Numbered from the stretch's first letter, positions 1 to 9,410 are shown. The stretch: DNA of 64,000 nt from Enterobacter cloacae complex sp. R_G8 (GCF_024599795.1 NZ_CP102246.1:4464001-4528000), one strand, 5' to 3'. Notes: generated from the sequence alone by a model not told the origin. Made by a program: numbers and translations.

Positions 1-402
1 GATTTTGTTGCGGGCTACACGGTCTGCAACGACTACGCCATTCGTGACTATCTCGAAAACTACTACCGCCCGAATCTGCGGGTCAAAAGCCGCGACGGGT
101 TAACCCCCATCAGCCCCAACATCGTGCCGAAAGCGGCCATTCCTGATCCGCACAACTTAACCCTGCGCACCTTCGTCAACGGTGAATTACGTCAGGAAGG
201 GACCACGGCGGATCTGATCTTCAGCATCCCGTACCTGATTGCATACCTGAGCGATTTCATGACCCTGCAGCCGGGCGACATGATCGCCACCGGCACGCCG
301 AAAGGGTTATCCGACGTGGTGCCGGGGGATGAAGTGGTGGTGGAAGTGGAAGGCGTGGGTCGCCTGGTAAACCGGATTGTGAGTGAGGAGACGGCAAAAT
401 GA
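1..402 (+). CDS. hpaG: HpaG C-terminal part: 4-hydroxyphenylacetate degradation isomerase/decarboxylase (5' truncated by window edge)
   Basis: The reading frame is open from base 1 and ends in TGA at 402. The protein belongs to the fumarylacetoacetate hydrolase fold; the stretch GDMIATGTPKGLSDV near the C-terminus is the characteristic glycine-rich motif of that family. HpaG is known to decarboxylate 5-oxo-pent-3-ene-1,2,5-tricarboxylate and isomerise the product in homoprotocatechuate degradation. Only the last 133 residues are visible, so the N-terminal duplicated domain and start lie outside. The stop overlaps the hpaE start by 4 bp (ATGA), which suggests translational coupling in one hpa operon. 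Confidence 0.93.
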   Translation, partial: DFVAGYTVCNDYAIRDYLENYYRPNLRVKSRDGLTPISPNIVPKAAIPDPHNLTLRTFVNGELRQEGTTADLIFSIPYLIAYLSDFMTLQPGDMIATGTPKGLSDVVPGDEVVVEVEGVGRLVNRIVSEETAK

Positions 403-1865
403 AAAAGATTAACCACTGGATCAACGGCAAGAATGTGGCGGGAAGCGACTACTTCCACACCACCAACCCGGCTTCCGGCGAGGTGCTGGCAGAAGTCGCC
501 TCCGGCGGGGAAGCGGAAATCCATCAGGCCGTGGCGGCAGCAAAAGAGGCATTTCCAAAGTGGGCCAACCTGCCGATGAAAGAGCGTGCGCGCCTGATGC
601 GTCGCCTGGGGGATCTGATTGACCAGAACGTGCCGGACATTGCCGCCATGGAGACCGCCGACACCGGCCTGCCCATCCACCAGACCAAAAACGTGCTTAT
701 CCCGCGCGCCTCGCACAACTTCGAATTCTTCGCCGAAGTGTGCCAGCAGATGAACGGCAAAACCTACCCGGTTGACGACAAGATGCTGAACTACACCCTT
801 GTGCAGCCGGTGGGCGTCTGCGCGCTGGTGTCGCCGTGGAACGTGCCGTTTATGACCGCCACCTGGAAGGTCGCGCCGTGCCTGGCGCTGGGGAATACCG
901 CCGTGCTGAAGATGTCTGAACTCTCGCCGCTGACCGCCGACCGTCTGGGCGAACTGGCGCTGGAGGCGGGTATTCCGGCGGGCGTGCTGAACGTGGTGCA
1001 GGGCTACGGCGCCACGGCGGGCGACGCGCTGGTGCGCCATCACGACGTGCGGGCCGTCTCCTTCACCGGCGGCACCGCCACCGGGCGCAATATCATGAAA
1101 AACGCCGGACTCAAGAAGTACTCCATGGAGCTGGGCGGCAAATCCCCGGTGCTGATTTTTGACGATGCCGACATCGAGCGTGCGCTGGACGCCGCCCTGT
1201 TCACCATCTTCTCCATCAACGGCGAGCGCTGCACCGCGGGCTCGCGCATTTTCATCCAGCAGAGTATCTACCCGGAATTCGTCAAACGCTTCGCCGAGCG
1301 CGCCAACCGTCTGCGCGTGGGCGACCCGACCGATCCGAACACCCAGATTGGCGCGCTGATTAGCCAACAGCACTGGGAGAAAGTCTCCGGCTATATCCGC
1401 CTGGGCATTGAGGAGGGCGCAACCCTGCTGGCAGGCGGCCCGGACAAACCGACCGATCTGCCCGCCCACCTGAAAGGCGGTAACTTCCTGCGCCCGACCG
1501 TGCTGGCGGATGTCGACAACCGCATGCGCGTGGCGCAGGAGGAGATCTTCGGCCCGGTAGCCTGCCTGCTGCCGTTTAAGGACGAAGCGGAGGGCCTGCG
1601 TCTGGCCAACGATGTGGAGTACGGCCTGGCGTCGTACATCTGGACCCAGGACGTCAGCAAAGTGCTGCGTCTGGCGCGCAATATCGAAGCAGGCATGGTG
1701 TTCGTGAATACCCAGAACGTGCGCGACCTGCGCCAGCCGTTTGGCGGCGTGAAGGCCTCCGGTACCGGGCGCGAAGGCGGCGAGTACAGCTTCGAGGTGT
1801 TTGCGGAGATGAAGAACGTCTGCATCTCGATGGGCGACCACCCGATTCCAAAATGGGGGATCTGA
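399..1865 (+). CDS. hpaE: 5-carboxymethyl-2-hydroxymuconate semialdehyde dehydrogenase
   Basis: A 488-residue NAD-dependent aldehyde dehydrogenase of full family length. The catalytic motifs are intact: the general-base Glu in MELGGKSP and the nucleophilic Cys in INGERCTAGS. In the hpa pathway the enzyme oxidises the ring-cleavage product 5-carboxymethyl-2-hydroxymuconate semialdehyde to the acid. Its position between hpaG and hpaD and the 4-bp overlap with hpaG match the E. coli W hpaGEDFHI order, which makes the assignment secure compared with the many generic ALDH paralogues. A long antisense frame here is a GC-driven shadow. Confidence 0.95.
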   Translation: MKKINHWINGKNVAGSDYFHTTNPASGEVLAEVASGGEAEIHQAVAAAKEAFPKWANLPMKERARLMRRLGDLIDQNVPDIAAMETADTGLPIHQTKNVLIPRASHNFEFFAEVCQQMNGKTYPVDDKMLNYTLVQPVGVCALVSPWNVPFMTATWKVAPCLALGNTAVLKMSELSPLTADRLGELALEAGIPAGVLNVVQGYGATAGDALVRHHDVRAVSFTGGTATGRNIMKNAGLKKYSMELGGKSPVLIFDDADIERALDAALFTIFSINGERCTAGSRIFIQQSIYPEFVKRFAERANRLRVGDPTDPNTQIGALISQQHWEKVSGYIRLGIEEGATLLAGGPDKPTDLPAHLKGGNFLRPTVLADVDNRMRVAQEEIFGPVACLLPFKDEAEGLRLANDVEYGLASYIWTQDVSKVLRLARNIEAGMVFVNTQNVRDLRQPFGGVKASGTGREGGEYSFEVFAEMKNVCISMGDHPIPKWGI

Positions 1866-1867
1866 TC

Positions 1868-2719
1868 ATGGGTAAACTGGCGTTAGCGGCAAAAATCACC
1901 CACGTGCCGTCGATGTATCTCTCTGAGCTGCCGGGCAAAAACCACGGCTGCCGTCAGGGTGCCATCGACGGACATAAAGAGATTAGCAAGCGCTGCCGTG
2001 AGCTGGGCGTCGACACCATCATCGTTTTCGACACCCACTGGCTGGTGAACAGCGCGTATCACATCAACTGTGCGGACCATTTTTCGGGCGTCTACACCAG
2101 CAACGAGCTGCCGCACTTTATCCGCGACATGACCTACGACTACGACGGCAACCCGGAACTCGGGCAACTGATCGCCGACGAAGCGGTGAAGCTCGGCGTG
2201 CGCGCCAAAGCGCACAACATCCCGAGCCTGAAGCTGGAGTACGGCACGCTGGTGCCGATGCGCTATATGAACGCGGATAAGCACTTCAAAGTGGTCTCCA
2301 TCTCGGCGTTCTGCACGGTTCATGACTTCGCCGACAGCCGCCGGCTGGGCGAGGCCATCGTCAGCGCCATCGAAAAGTATGACGGCACCGTGGCGGTGCT
2401 GGCCAGCGGCTCGCTGTCGCACCGCTTTATCGACGACCAGCGCGCGGAAGAAGGGATGAACAGCTACACCCGCGAATTCGACCGCCAGATGGACGAGCGG
2501 GTGGTGAAGTTGTGGCGCGAAGGCCAGTTCAAAGAATTCTGCAGCATGCTGCCGGAGTACGCCGACTACTGCTACGGCGAGGGCAACATGCACGACACGG
2601 TGATGCTGCTGGGGATGCTCGGCTGGGACAAATACGACGGCAAGGTGGAGTTTCTCACCGAGCTGTTCGCCAGCTCCGGCACCGGCCAGGTGAACGCCGT
2701 TTTCCCGCTACCCGCATAA
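1868..2719 (+). CDS. hpaD: 3,4-dihydroxyphenylacetate 2,3-dioxygenase
   Basis: A 283-residue extradiol ring-cleavage dioxygenase of the LigB type. It opens homoprotocatechuate to 5-carboxymethyl-2-hydroxymuconate semialdehyde. The start at 1868 (MGKLALAAKITHVPSMYLS) is chosen over an in-frame ATG 15 bp upstream because it gives the usual family N-terminus; the upstream ATG lies inside hpaE. The conserved His-rich N-terminal motif (ITHVPSMY) and FDTHWLVNSAYHIN fit the metal-site regions of this family. It follows hpaE by 2 bp and is almost certainly co-transcribed. Confidence 0.95.
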   Translation: MGKLALAAKITHVPSMYLSELPGKNHGCRQGAIDGHKEISKRCRELGVDTIIVFDTHWLVNSAYHINCADHFSGVYTSNELPHFIRDMTYDYDGNPELGQLIADEAVKLGVRAKAHNIPSLKLEYGTLVPMRYMNADKHFKVVSISAFCTVHDFADSRRLGEAIVSAIEKYDGTVAVLASGSLSHRFIDDQRAEEGMNSYTREFDRQMDERVVKLWREGQFKEFCSMLPEYADYCYGEGNMHDTVMLLGMLGWDKYDGKVEFLTELFASSGTGQVNAVFPLPA

Positions 2720-2728
2720 GGAGCCACC

Positions 2729-3109
2729 ATGCCGCATTTTATTGCTGAATGTACCGACAACATCCGCGAGCAGGCCGACCTGCCGGGGCTGTTCGCCAAA
2801 GTGAACGAGGCGCTGGCCGCCACGGGCATTTTCCCCCTCGGCGGCATCCGCAGCCGCGCCCACTGGCTGGATACCTGGCAGATGGCCGACGGCAAGCAGG
2901 ATTACGCCTTTGTACATATGACGCTGAAGATTGGCGCCGGACGAAGCCTGGAGAGCCGCGAGGCCGTGGGGGAGATGCTGTTTGCGCTGATCAAAGCGCA
3001 TTTTGCCGACCTCATGGCCGCCCGCTATCTGGCGCTGTCGTTTGAGCTCGACGAGCTGCACCCGACGCTCAATTACAAACAAAACAACGTACACGCGTTG
3101 TTTACGTAG
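2729..3109 (+). CDS. hpaF: 5-carboxymethyl-2-hydroxymuconate delta-isomerase
   Basis: A 126-residue protein of the tautomerase superfamily that begins MPHFIAE, so Pro-1 is available as the catalytic base after removal of Met. HpaF isomerises 5-carboxymethyl-2-hydroxymuconate, the HpaE product, before decarboxylation by HpaG. The length fits the family. A good ribosome binding site (AAGGAG) lies just upstream of the ATG and 10 bp after the hpaD stop. The gene is followed by a 66-bp gap containing a palindromic repeat, the first break in the otherwise tightly packed operon. Confidence 0.93.
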   Translation: MPHFIAECTDNIREQADLPGLFAKVNEALAATGIFPLGGIRSRAHWLDTWQMADGKQDYAFVHMTLKIGAGRSLESREAVGEMLFALIKAHFADLMAARYLALSFELDELHPTLNYKQNNVHALFT

Positions 3110-3126
3110 TACCGGCACGGTCTGTC

Positions 3127-3147
3127 CCCTCTCCCACTGGGAGAGGG
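3127..3147. repeat. Palindromic intergenic repeat (family A), hpaF-hpaH gap
   Basis: CCCTCTCCC and GGGAGAGGG arms separated by 3 nt form a perfect 9-bp stem. The same palindrome recurs at 7074-7090, 7102-7121, 12821-12841, 39014-39034 and at the IS-interrupted site near 29.57/30.87 kb. In an operon such an element can stabilise upstream mRNA or reduce downstream expression; which applies here is not visible. Confidence 0.85.
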
Positions 3148-3175
3148 AGATAAAAACATAAAACAGGATATCGCC

Positions 3176-3979
3176 ATGCTCGACAAACACACCCATACCC
3201 TGATCGCTCATCGTCTGCATCAGGCGGAGCAGTCCCGGGAGCAGATCCGCGCGATCTCGCTGGAGTACCCGGCGATCACGATTGAAGACGCCTACGCCGT
3301 ACAGCGCGAATGGGTGAATCTGAAAATCGCCGAAGGCCGCGTGCTGAAAGGCCACAAGATCGGCCTCACCTCAAAAGCGATGCAGGCCAGCTCGCAGATC
3401 AGCGAGCCGGACTACGGTGCGCTGCTGGACGATATGTTCTTCCATGACGGCAGCGACATCCCCGTCGATCGCTTTATCGTCCCGCGCATTGAAGTGGAGC
3501 TGGCGTTCGTGCTGGCAAAACCGCTGCGCGGCCCGAATTGCACGATCTTTGACGTCTACAACGCCACGGATTACGTGATCCCCGCGCTGGAGTTGATCGA
3601 CGCCCGCTGCCATAACATCGACCCGGAGACCCAGCGCCCGCGCAAGGTGTTCGACACCATCTCCGATAACGCCGCCAACGCGGGCGTGATCCTCGGTGGC
3701 CGTCCGATTAAGCCCGACGCGCTGGACCTGCGCTGGATCTCTGCCCTGCTCTATCGCAACGGCGTGATTGAAGAGACAGGTGTGGCCGCTGGCGTGCTCA
3801 ACCACCCGGCGAACGGCGTGGCGTGGCTGGCCAACAAGCTGGCGCCCTACGACGTTCAGCTTGAGCCGGGCCAGATTATTCTCGGCGGTTCGTTTACCCG
3901 CCCGGTCGCGGCCAGTAAAGGCGATACCTTCCACGTGGACTACGGCAGCATGGGCTCCATCAGCTGCCGCTTTGTCTAG
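3176..3979 (+). CDS. hpaH: 2-oxo-hept-4-ene-1,7-dioate hydratase
   Basis: A 267-residue hydratase of the fumarylacetoacetase-like/MhpD group. It adds water to 2-oxo-hept-4-ene-1,7-dioate to give the substrate of HpaI. The family signature residues are present in [13 protein letters not shown] and [13 protein letters not shown], the latter carrying the acidic metal ligands. Length matches the enterobacterial enzyme. It sits between hpaF and hpaI in the standard order; the 9-bp gap to hpaI contains a clear AGGAGAG ribosome binding site. Confidence 0.94.
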   Translation: MLDKHTHTLIAHRLHQAEQSREQIRAISLEYPAITIEDAYAVQREWVNLKIAEGRVLKGHKIGLTSKAMQASSQISEPDYGALLDDMFFHDGSDIPVDRFIVPRIEVELAFVLAKPLRGPNCTIFDVYNATDYVIPALELIDARCHNIDPETQRPRKVFDTISDNAANAGVILGGRPIKPDALDLRWISALLYRNGVIEETGVAAGVLNHPANGVAWLANKLAPYDVQLEPGQIILGGSFTRPVAASKGDTFHVDYGSMGSISCRFV

Positions 3980-3988
3980 GAGAGAACC

Positions 3989-4786
3989 ATGCAAAACGCA
4001 TTCAAAACGGCGCTGAAAACCGGGAAGCCGCAGATTGGTTTATGGCTGGGGCTGACCAGCAGCTACAGCGCCGAACTGCTGGCGGGGGCAGGCTTTGACT
4101 GGCTGCTGATCGACGCCGAACACGCGCCGAACACCGTGCAGACCGTCTTAACCCAGCTGCAGGCCATCGCCCCGTATGCCAGCCAGCCGGTCGTCCGCCC
4201 GTCGTGGAACGATCCGGTGCAGATCAAACAGCTGCTCGACGTGGGCGCGCAAACCCTGCTGGTACCGATGGTACAAAACGCCGAAGAAGCCCGTCTGGCG
4301 GTCCGTTCCACGCGCTATCCGCCTGCCGGGATCCGCGGCGTGGGCAGCGCCCTGGCGCGGGCCTCGCGCTGGAACCGCATCCCGGATTATCTGCACCAGG
4401 CCAACGACGCCATGTGCGTGCTGGTGCAAATCGAAACCCGGGAGGCGCTGAAAAACCTGCCGCAGATCCTGGATGTGGACGGCGTCGACGGGGTGTTTAT
4501 CGGCCCGGCGGATCTGAGCGCCGACATGGGCTTTGCCGGTAATCCGCAGCACCCGGACGTGCAGGCGGCCATTGAACAGGCGATCGCGCAGATCCTGAGC
4601 GCAGGCAAAGCACCCGGCATCCTGATGGCCAACGAGCCGCTGGCAAAACGTTATCTCGAACTCGGCGCGTTGTTTGTCGCCGTCGGCGTCGACACGACCC
4701 TGCTCGCCCGCAGCGCCGAAGCACTGGCGGCACGTTTTATCGATCACCCGGTTACGTCAGTTAATAACAATAAATCCGTCTACTAA
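3989..4786 (+). CDS. hpaI: 4-hydroxy-2-oxo-heptane-1,7-dioate aldolase
   Basis: A 265-residue class II aldolase of the HpcH/HpaI family. It cleaves 4-hydroxy-2-oxo-heptane-1,7-dioate to pyruvate and succinate semialdehyde. The metal-binding Glu of VQIETREAL and Asp of [10 protein letters not shown] are present, as is the LIDAEHAPN motif. It ends the catabolic gene run and is followed 21 bp later by hpaX. The succinate semialdehyde product could be taken on by the dehydrogenase encoded at 19.3-20.7 kb, although that link is inference. Confidence 0.95.
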   Translation: MQNAFKTALKTGKPQIGLWLGLTSSYSAELLAGAGFDWLLIDAEHAPNTVQTVLTQLQAIAPYASQPVVRPSWNDPVQIKQLLDVGAQTLLVPMVQNAEEARLAVRSTRYPPAGIRGVGSALARASRWNRIPDYLHQANDAMCVLVQIETREALKNLPQILDVDGVDGVFIGPADLSADMGFAGNPQHPDVQAAIEQAIAQILSAGKAPGILMANEPLAKRYLELGALFVAVGVDTTLLARSAEALAARFIDHPVTSVNNNKSVY

Positions 4787-4807
4787 ACGTAAGATCTGGA
4801 GCGCACC

Positions 4808-6154
4808 ATGACGACCTCTACCCTGCAAGATAATAAAGCTGTTGAACATCGCGTTATAAATAAGCTGTTCCGTCGTTTGATCGTGTTTCTCTTTATCCTG
4901 TTTGTCTTCTCGTTTCTCGATCGCATTAACATTGGCTTTGCCGGGCTGACGATGGGCAAAGATCTGGGCCTCACCTCCACCATGTTTGGCCTGGCCGCGA
5001 CGCTGTTTTACGTCACCTACGTGCTGTGCGGGATCCCAAGCAACATCATGCTGGCGAAGATCGGCGCCCGGCGCTGGATCGCCGGGATCATGGTGGTGTG
5101 GGGGATCGCCTCCACCTGCACCATGTTCGCCACCAGCCCGGAAACGCTCTATGTGCTGCGCATGCTGGTGGGCATTGCCGAAGCCGGCTTCCTGCCGGGG
5201 ATTTTGGTCTATCTCACCTGGTGGTTCCCGGCCTATCACCGCGCCCGCGCCAACGCGCTGTTTATGATTGCCATGCCGGTAACCATGATGCTCGGCTCTA
5301 TTCTTTCCGGCTACATCCTGGCGATGGACGGGCTGTGGAACCTGAAAGGCTGGCAGTGGTTGTTCCTGCTGGAAGGGCTGCCGTCGGTGGTGCTCGGCGT
5401 GGTGACCTGGTTCTATCTTAACGACACCCCGGATCAGGCCAGCTGGCTGGATGATGAAGAAAAGCAAACGCTGAAAACCATGATCGCCCGTGAGCAAGAG
5501 CTGGCGGTGGCGCATGCCGCCACGCCGCGTTCAACGCTACGTGAAGTCTTAACCCCGGCGGTACTGCTCTATACGCTGGCCTATTTCTGCCTGACGAACA
5601 CGCTGAGTGCGATCAACATCTGGACGCCGCAGATCCTGCAAAGCTTCAACACCGGCAGCAGCAACATTGTGATCGGCCTGCTGGCGGCAATCCCGCAGTT
5701 TTGCACCATCCTCGGCATGATCTGGTGGAGCCGTCGCTCTGACAGGCTGAAAGAGCGAAAAAAGCACACCATCCTGCCGTATCTCTTCGCGGCGGCGGGA
5801 TGGATGCTGGCCTCGGCCACCGATCACAGCCTGATCCAGCTGCTTGGCATCATCATGGCCTCAACCGGATCGTTTACCGCCATGGCGATATTCTGGACCA
5901 CGCCGGATCAGGTTATTAGCCTGCGGTCCCGTGCGGTGGCGCTGGCGGTGATCAACGCTATCGGCAACGTCGGATCCGCCGTCAGCCCGCTGCTGATCGG
6001 CATTCTGCGTGATGCCACTGGCAGCTTCAGCTCCGGGCTGTGGTTCGTCGCCGGGCTGCTGGTGGTAGGTGCGCTGGTGCTGACGCGGATCCCGATGACC
6101 CGGCAGGAGAGCCTCGGGCGCGATCCGGGTATGGCGGCACAGAAGATCCACTGA
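4808..6154 (+). CDS. hpaX: 4-hydroxyphenylacetate permease
   Basis: A 448-residue major facilitator superfamily transporter of the anion:cation symporter group. Many hydrophobic segments are visible across the length, and the loop-2 region after the second segment (LGLTSTMFGLAA) is typical of HpaX/ExuT-like proteins. It imports 4-hydroxyphenylacetate and related aromatics. Its position between hpaI and hpaA matches E. coli W. The gap to hpaA is 9 bp with a GAGGAAC ribosome binding site, so transporter and regulator appear to share a transcript. Confidence 0.93.
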   Translation: MTTSTLQDNKAVEHRVINKLFRRLIVFLFILFVFSFLDRINIGFAGLTMGKDLGLTSTMFGLAATLFYVTYVLCGIPSNIMLAKIGARRWIAGIMVVWGIASTCTMFATSPETLYVLRMLVGIAEAGFLPGILVYLTWWFPAYHRARANALFMIAMPVTMMLGSILSGYILAMDGLWNLKGWQWLFLLEGLPSVVLGVVTWFYLNDTPDQASWLDDEEKQTLKTMIAREQELAVAHAATPRSTLREVLTPAVLLYTLAYFCLTNTLSAINIWTPQILQSFNTGSSNIVIGLLAAIPQFCTILGMIWWSRRSDRLKERKKHTILPYLFAAAGWMLASATDHSLIQLLGIIMASTGSFTAMAIFWTTPDQVISLRSRAVALAVINAIGNVGSAVSPLLIGILRDATGSFSSGLWFVAGLLVVGALVLTRIPMTRQESLGRDPGMAAQKIH

Positions 6155-6163
6155 GGAACCGCT

Positions 6164-7096
6164 ATGTGCCAGAGCCCCGTCGCCAATATCGACATCAGCA
6201 AAGAGTATGACGAAAGTCTGGGCACCGACGATGTGCACTATCAGTCGTTCGCCCGCATGGCGGCCTTTTTTGGCCGCGACATGCAGGCGCATCGTCACGA
6301 CCAGTATTTTCAGATGCACTTTCTTGATACCGGACAGATAGAGCTGCAGCTCGACGATCATCGCTATTCGGTGCAGGCACCGCTGTTTGTCATCACGCCG
6401 CCCTCGGTGCCGCACGCGTTTATCACCGAATCCGACAGCGATGGTCACGTTCTGACGGTGCGCGAGGATCTGATCTGGCCGCTGCTGGAGGTGCTCTACC
6501 CCGGCACGCGGGAAGCGTTTGGTCTGCCGGGGATCTGCCTGTCGCTTGCCGATAAGCCCGACGAGCTGGCGGCGCTCAGGCACTACTGGCAGCTGATTGC
6601 CCGGGAATCCACAGCGCAACTTCCCGGGCGCGAGCATACTCTGGCTCTGCTCGCGCAGGCGGTCTTTACCCTGCTGCTGCGTAACGCCAGGCTCGACGAC
6701 CACGCCGCCAGCGGCATGCGCGGCGAACTAAAACTGTTCCAGCGCTTTACCCAGTTGATTGACACCCACTATCACCAGCACTGGACGGTGCCGGACTACG
6801 CCTGCGAGCTACACCTGACCGAATCCCGCCTGACCGATATCTGCCGCCGCTTCGCCAACCGCCCGCCGAAGCGGCTGATCTTCGACCGCCAGCTGCGCGA
6901 AGCCAGACGGCTGTTGCTCTTCTCCGACAGTACGGTCAGCGAGATTGCGTGGCAGCTGGGCTTTAAAGATCCGGCCTATTTCGCCCGCTTTTTCAACCGC
7001 CTGACGGGCTGCTCGCCCAGCGCCTATCGGGCGCAAAAAGTACCGGTTTCCCCTGTTCCCCTCACCCCTGCCCTCTCCCAACGGGAGAGGGAGTAA
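6164..7096 (+). CDS. hpaA: AraC-family activator of the hpaBC operon, with repeat-encoded C-terminal tail
   Basis: A 310-residue regulator with an N-terminal cupin-like sensory region (residues about 30-110) and a C-terminal AraC double helix-turn-helix ending in the GFKDPAYFARFFNRLTGCSPSAYR signature region (only key part: GFKDPAYFARFF). HpaA is known to activate hpaBC in response to 4-hydroxyphenylacetate. The natural family end is near the SPSAYR motif. Here the frame runs on through [12 protein letters not shown], which is the translation of a palindromic intergenic repeat; the stop codon lies just after the repeat. The extension is probably not functional. Confidence 0.92.
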   Translation: MCQSPVANIDISKEYDESLGTDDVHYQSFARMAAFFGRDMQAHRHDQYFQMHFLDTGQIELQLDDHRYSVQAPLFVITPPSVPHAFITESDSDGHVLTVREDLIWPLLEVLYPGTREAFGLPGICLSLADKPDELAALRHYWQLIARESTAQLPGREHTLALLAQAVFTLLLRNARLDDHAASGMRGELKLFQRFTQLIDTHYHQHWTVPDYACELHLTESRLTDICRRFANRPPKRLIFDRQLREARRLLLFSDSTVSEIAWQLGFKDPAYFARFFNRLTGCSPSAYRAQKVPVSPVPLTPALSQRERE

Positions 7097-7134
7097 CCGT
7101 CCCCTCTCCCGTTGGGAGAGGGTTAGGGTGAGGG
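7058..7134. repeat. Two tandem copies of palindromic repeat family A before hpaB
   Basis: The first copy (about 7058-7092) has the CCCTCACCC flank followed by CCCTCTCCC/GGGAGAGGG arms, and it overlaps the end of hpaA. The second copy (7101-7134) has the same arms followed by TTAGGGTGAGGG. The two copies are in opposite orientation, forming a composite element like a BIME. It separates the hpaA transcript from hpaBC and may act as a transcription or mRNA-decay barrier. Confidence 0.85.
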
Positions 7135-7273
7135 AAATCACACTCTGCGATCTCTCGCGAAAAGTACCTGCCGTTGTCCCAATCGTCCCTTCACGTTCCG
7201 CCCCTCTAACGCTTCAATTAAACAACAAAAACAAAACATAAATTTAACAAACCAATTCCGATACGAGGTCCCT

Positions 7274-8836
7274 ATGAAGCCTGAAGATTTCCGCGCTGAT
7301 GCCAAACGTCCGTTAACCGGTGAAGAGTATTTAAAAAGCCTGCAGGATGGCCGCGAGATTTATATCTACGGCGAGCGCGTTAAAGACGTCACCACCCATC
7401 CGGCGTTTCGCAATGCGGCGGCCTCCATCGCGCAGATGTACGACGCGCTGCACAAACCGGACATGCAGGACACGCTGTGCTGGGGCACCGACACCGGCAG
7501 CGGCGGTTACACCCACAAGTTCTTCCGCGTGGCGAAAAGCGCCGACGACCTGCGTCAGCAGCGCGACGCCATCGCCGGGTGGTCTCGCCTGAGCTACGGC
7601 TGGATGGGCCGCACGCCGGACTACAAAGCCGCGTTCGGCTGCGCGCTTGGCGCAAACCCGGCCTTCTACGGCCAGTTCGAGCAGAATGCCCGTAACTGGT
7701 ACACCCGCATTCAGGAGACCGGTCTGTACTTTAACCACGCTATCGTCAACCCGCCCATCGACCGCCACAAACCGGCTGACGAGGTGAAAGACGTCTATAT
7801 CAAGCTGGAAAAAGAGACCGACGCCGGGATCATCGTCAGCGGCGCGAAAGTGGTGGCAACCAACTCGGCGCTGACCCACTACAACATGATCGGCTTCGGC
7901 TCCGCGCAGGTGATGGGCGAAAACCCGGACTTCGCGCTGATGTTCGTCGCGCCGATGGATGCCGAAGGGGTGAAGCTGATCTCCCGCGCCTCCTACGAGA
8001 TGGTGGCTGGTGCCACCGGCTCGCCGTACGACTACCCACTCTCCAGCCGTTTTGACGAGAACGACGCGATCCTGGTGATGGATAATGTGCTGATCCCATG
8101 GGAAAACGTGCTGATCTACCGCGATTTCGACCGCTGCCGTCGCTGGACCATGGAAGGCGGTTTTGCCCGCATGTACCCGCTGCAGGCCTGCGTGCGTCTG
8201 GCGGTGAAGCTCGACTTCATCACCGCCCTGCTGAAAAAATCGCTGGAGTGCACCGGCACCCTGGAGTTCCGCGGTGTGCAGGCGGATCTCGGGGAAGTGG
8301 TGGCCTGGCGTAATATGTTCTGGGCGCTGAGCGACTCCATGTGCTCCGAAGCCACGCCGTGGGTGAATGGCGCGTACCTGCCGGATCACGCGGCGCTGCA
8401 AACCTACCGCGTAATGGCGCCAATGGCCTACGCGAAGATTAAGAACATCATTGAACGTAACGTCACCAGCGGGCTGATCTATCTGCCGTCCAGCGCGCGG
8501 GATCTGAATAATCCGCAGATCGACCAGTATCTGGCGAAATATGTGCGCGGCTCCAACGGGATGGATCACGTTGAACGCATCAAGATTTTGAAGCTGATGT
8601 GGGATGCCATCGGCAGCGAGTTTGGCGGCCGTCACGAGCTGTATGAGATCAACTACTCCGGCAGCCAGGATGAAATTCGCCTGCAGTGTCTGCGTCAGGC
8701 GCAGAGCTCCGGCAACATGGACAAAATGATGGCGATGGTCGACCGCTGTATGTCCGAGTACGACCAACACGGCTGGACGGTGCCACACCTGCACAACAAC
8801 AGCGATATCAACATGCTGGACAAGCTGCTGAAATAA
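7274..8836 (+). CDS. hpaB: 4-hydroxyphenylacetate 3-monooxygenase, oxygenase component
   Basis: A 520-residue FADH2-dependent monooxygenase of the HpaB/PvcC family, full length. It hydroxylates 4-hydroxyphenylacetate to homoprotocatechuate, the HpaD substrate, with reduced flavin delivered by HpaC. It begins MKPEDFRADAKRPLTGEEYL, the standard N-terminus, and a conserved FGGRHELYEINYSG region lies near the C-terminus. A 177-bp intergenic region upstream, A-rich just before the start, should hold the HpaA-dependent promoter; I could not define its boxes. hpaC follows after 18 bp. Confidence 0.96.
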   Translation: MKPEDFRADAKRPLTGEEYLKSLQDGREIYIYGERVKDVTTHPAFRNAAASIAQMYDALHKPDMQDTLCWGTDTGSGGYTHKFFRVAKSADDLRQQRDAIAGWSRLSYGWMGRTPDYKAAFGCALGANPAFYGQFEQNARNWYTRIQETGLYFNHAIVNPPIDRHKPADEVKDVYIKLEKETDAGIIVSGAKVVATNSALTHYNMIGFGSAQVMGENPDFALMFVAPMDAEGVKLISRASYEMVAGATGSPYDYPLSSRFDENDAILVMDNVLIPWENVLIYRDFDRCRRWTMEGGFARMYPLQACVRLAVKLDFITALLKKSLECTGTLEFRGVQADLGEVVAWRNMFWALSDSMCSEATPWVNGAYLPDHAALQTYRVMAPMAYAKIKNIIERNVTSGLIYLPSSARDLNNPQIDQYLAKYVRGSNGMDHVERIKILKLMWDAIGSEFGGRHELYEINYSGSQDEIRLQCLRQAQSSGNMDKMMAMVDRCMSEYDQHGWTVPHLHNNSDINMLDKLLK

Positions 8837-8854
8837 CGCAGCGGGAGGTTTTCA

Positions 8855-9367
8855 ATGCATTCAGATGAACAACGCCTGCGTTTTCGCGACGCCATGGCCA
8901 GCCTGTCGGCCGCGGTGAATGTCATCACCACCGAGGGCGATGCCGGACGCTGTGGGATCACCGCCACCGCCGTCTGCTCGGTTACCGATTCCCCGCCGTC
9001 GGTCATGGTCTGTATCAACGCCAACAGTGCCATGAACCCGGTGTTCCAGGGCAACGGCAGACTGTGCGTGAACGTGCTCAACCACGAGCAGGAGATCATG
9101 GCCCGCCACTTCGCCGGGATGACCGGTATGGCCATGGAGGAGCGCTTTTCCCTCTCCTGCTGGCAGAAAGGTCCGCTGGCGCAACCGGTACTGAAAGGGG
9201 CACTGGCAAGTCTGGAAGGCGAGATAAGCCAGGTGCAAACCATCGGCACGCATCTGGTTTATCTTGTTGAAATTAAAAACATCATTCTCAGTGAAGAGGG
9301 GCACGGCCTGATCTATTTCAAACGCCGTTTCCACCCGGTCATGATGGAGCCGGAAGCGGCTGTCTGA
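8855..9367 (+). CDS. hpaC: 4-hydroxyphenylacetate 3-monooxygenase, flavin reductase component
   Basis: A 170-residue NADH:flavin oxidoreductase of the HpaC family. It supplies reduced FAD to HpaB by diffusion. The flavin-reductase fold is indicated by SAAVNVITTEGDAGRCGITATAVCS-like N-terminal sequence (key part GITATAVCSVTDSPPS) and the LCVNVL segment. The GGGAGG ribosome binding site lies 8 bp upstream. The gene is followed within 10 bp by a strong stem-loop, which likely ends the hpaBC transcript. Confidence 0.95.
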   Translation: MHSDEQRLRFRDAMASLSAAVNVITTEGDAGRCGITATAVCSVTDSPPSVMVCINANSAMNPVFQGNGRLCVNVLNHEQEIMARHFAGMTGMAMEERFSLSCWQKGPLAQPVLKGALASLEGEISQVQTIGTHLVYLVEIKNIILSEEGHGLIYFKRRFHPVMMEPEAAV

Positions 9368-9375
9368 TCCCTCCT

Positions 9376-9410
9376 CGCGCTGGCTATGCTTCGGCCAGCG
9401 CGGCTTTCTG
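9376..9410 (+). terminator. Probable Rho-independent terminator after hpaC
   Basis: CGCGCTGGC (9376-9384) pairs perfectly with GCCAGCGCG (9394-9402) across a 9-nt loop, followed by GCTTTCTG. The T-run is short, so termination may be partial. Confidence 0.75.

Noticed and set aside
192..1841. A 549-codon open frame on the minus strand opposite hpaE
   Set aside because: It runs antisense to a complete, well-conserved enzyme gene in GC-rich DNA, has no recognisable domain and no ribosome site. It is a codon-bias shadow.
7331..8794. A 487-codon antisense frame over hpaB
   Set aside because: hpaB is unmistakable. The antisense product has no family features.
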